Position numbers and translations under genes: made by a program. The notes below the pieces were generated by a model. It saw only the letters and a program-made list of their open reading frames with translations. It ran no database searches and was not told the origin of the DNA. 64,000 bases of DNA from Bacillota bacterium (GTDB taxonomy: Bacteria > Bacillota > Clostridia > Acetivibrionales > Acetivibrionaceae), in NCBI GenBank assembly GCA_023398495.1, contig JAEWSG010000118.1, forward strand, positions 16,581 to 80,580, in the 5' to 3' direction. Below, piece by piece: positions 63,989-64,000 of the stretch. Position 1 is the first letter of the stretch; each line of letters begins with the position of its first letter.

Positions 63989-64000
63989 CCGTAGCGAGTT

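Overview
The window comes from a low-GC Gram-positive anaerobe of the cellulosome-forming clostridia (the Acetivibrio / Ruminiclostridium / Pseudobacteroides group is the best fit; species cannot be fixed). Reasons: a dockerin-bearing GH43 enzyme, an SLH-anchored cohesin protein, a SigI/RsgI pair whose RsgI carries extracellular PA14 sensor domains, pyruvate phosphate dikinase, a RemA (DUF370) protein, and a clostridial hrcA-grpE-dnaK-dnaJ-prmA-rsmE heat-shock operon with a CIRCE operator. Most genes lie on the minus strand.

Layout. 1-1.2 kb: the 3' part of an NphB/CloQ-like ABBA aromatic prenyltransferase followed by type-1 IPP isomerase, ended by a strong terminator. 1.3-6.5 kb: a convergent RiPP operon (ABC exporter, subtilase, radical SAM/SPASM maturase fused to a second SPASM-like module, small accessory protein, 12-Cys CXXX-repeat precursor). 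6.9-12.5 kb: three secreted or membrane proteins sharing an N-x-N-G-D-N-N type motif, two of them copper-amine-oxidase-N plus TPR proteins. 13-15.4 kb: a chimeric glycosyltransferase/ketoacyl-synthase gene, a CheX-like protein and a bacteriohemerythrin. 15.5-22.9 kb: an accessory island next to tRNA-Gln with a dead serine recombinase, an Rpn-family nuclease, a DUF1016 nuclease split by a stop codon, a TOTE-type primase-helicase-PLD protein and two recombinase-family genes. 23-27.7 kb: cohesin-SLH anchor protein and the SigI/RsgI pair. 28-36 kb: an ATP-grasp ligase, a surface beta-repeat protein, YetF/DUF4363 genes and ppdK. 36.8-54.5 kb: core genes (glyS, coaBC, rpoZ, gmk, remA, yicC, the heat-shock operon, hemW, lepA) interrupted by the dockerin enzyme and a CheY. 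54.9-63.6 kb: a zinc-ribbon/TPR membrane protein, an Imm17-like small protein, a CuAO-MORN-beta-helix protein, a RelE/Phd-type toxin-antitoxin pair and a large secreted GDPD protein.

Two dispersed intergenic repeat families run through the window: family A (about 100 bp, six copies, two predicted stem-loops) and family B (about 110 bp, two good copies and one decayed copy, short terminal inverted repeats, MITE-like). They occur as adjacent A-B pairs in opposite orientation at 32.1-32.4 kb and 44.0-44.3 kb.

The strongest candidate for a little-described system is the CXXX-repeat peptide operon. Next are the NGDNN-motif three-gene cluster, the ABBA prenyltransferase pair and the TOTE island. 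All assignments rest on reading motifs by eye; no database search was run.
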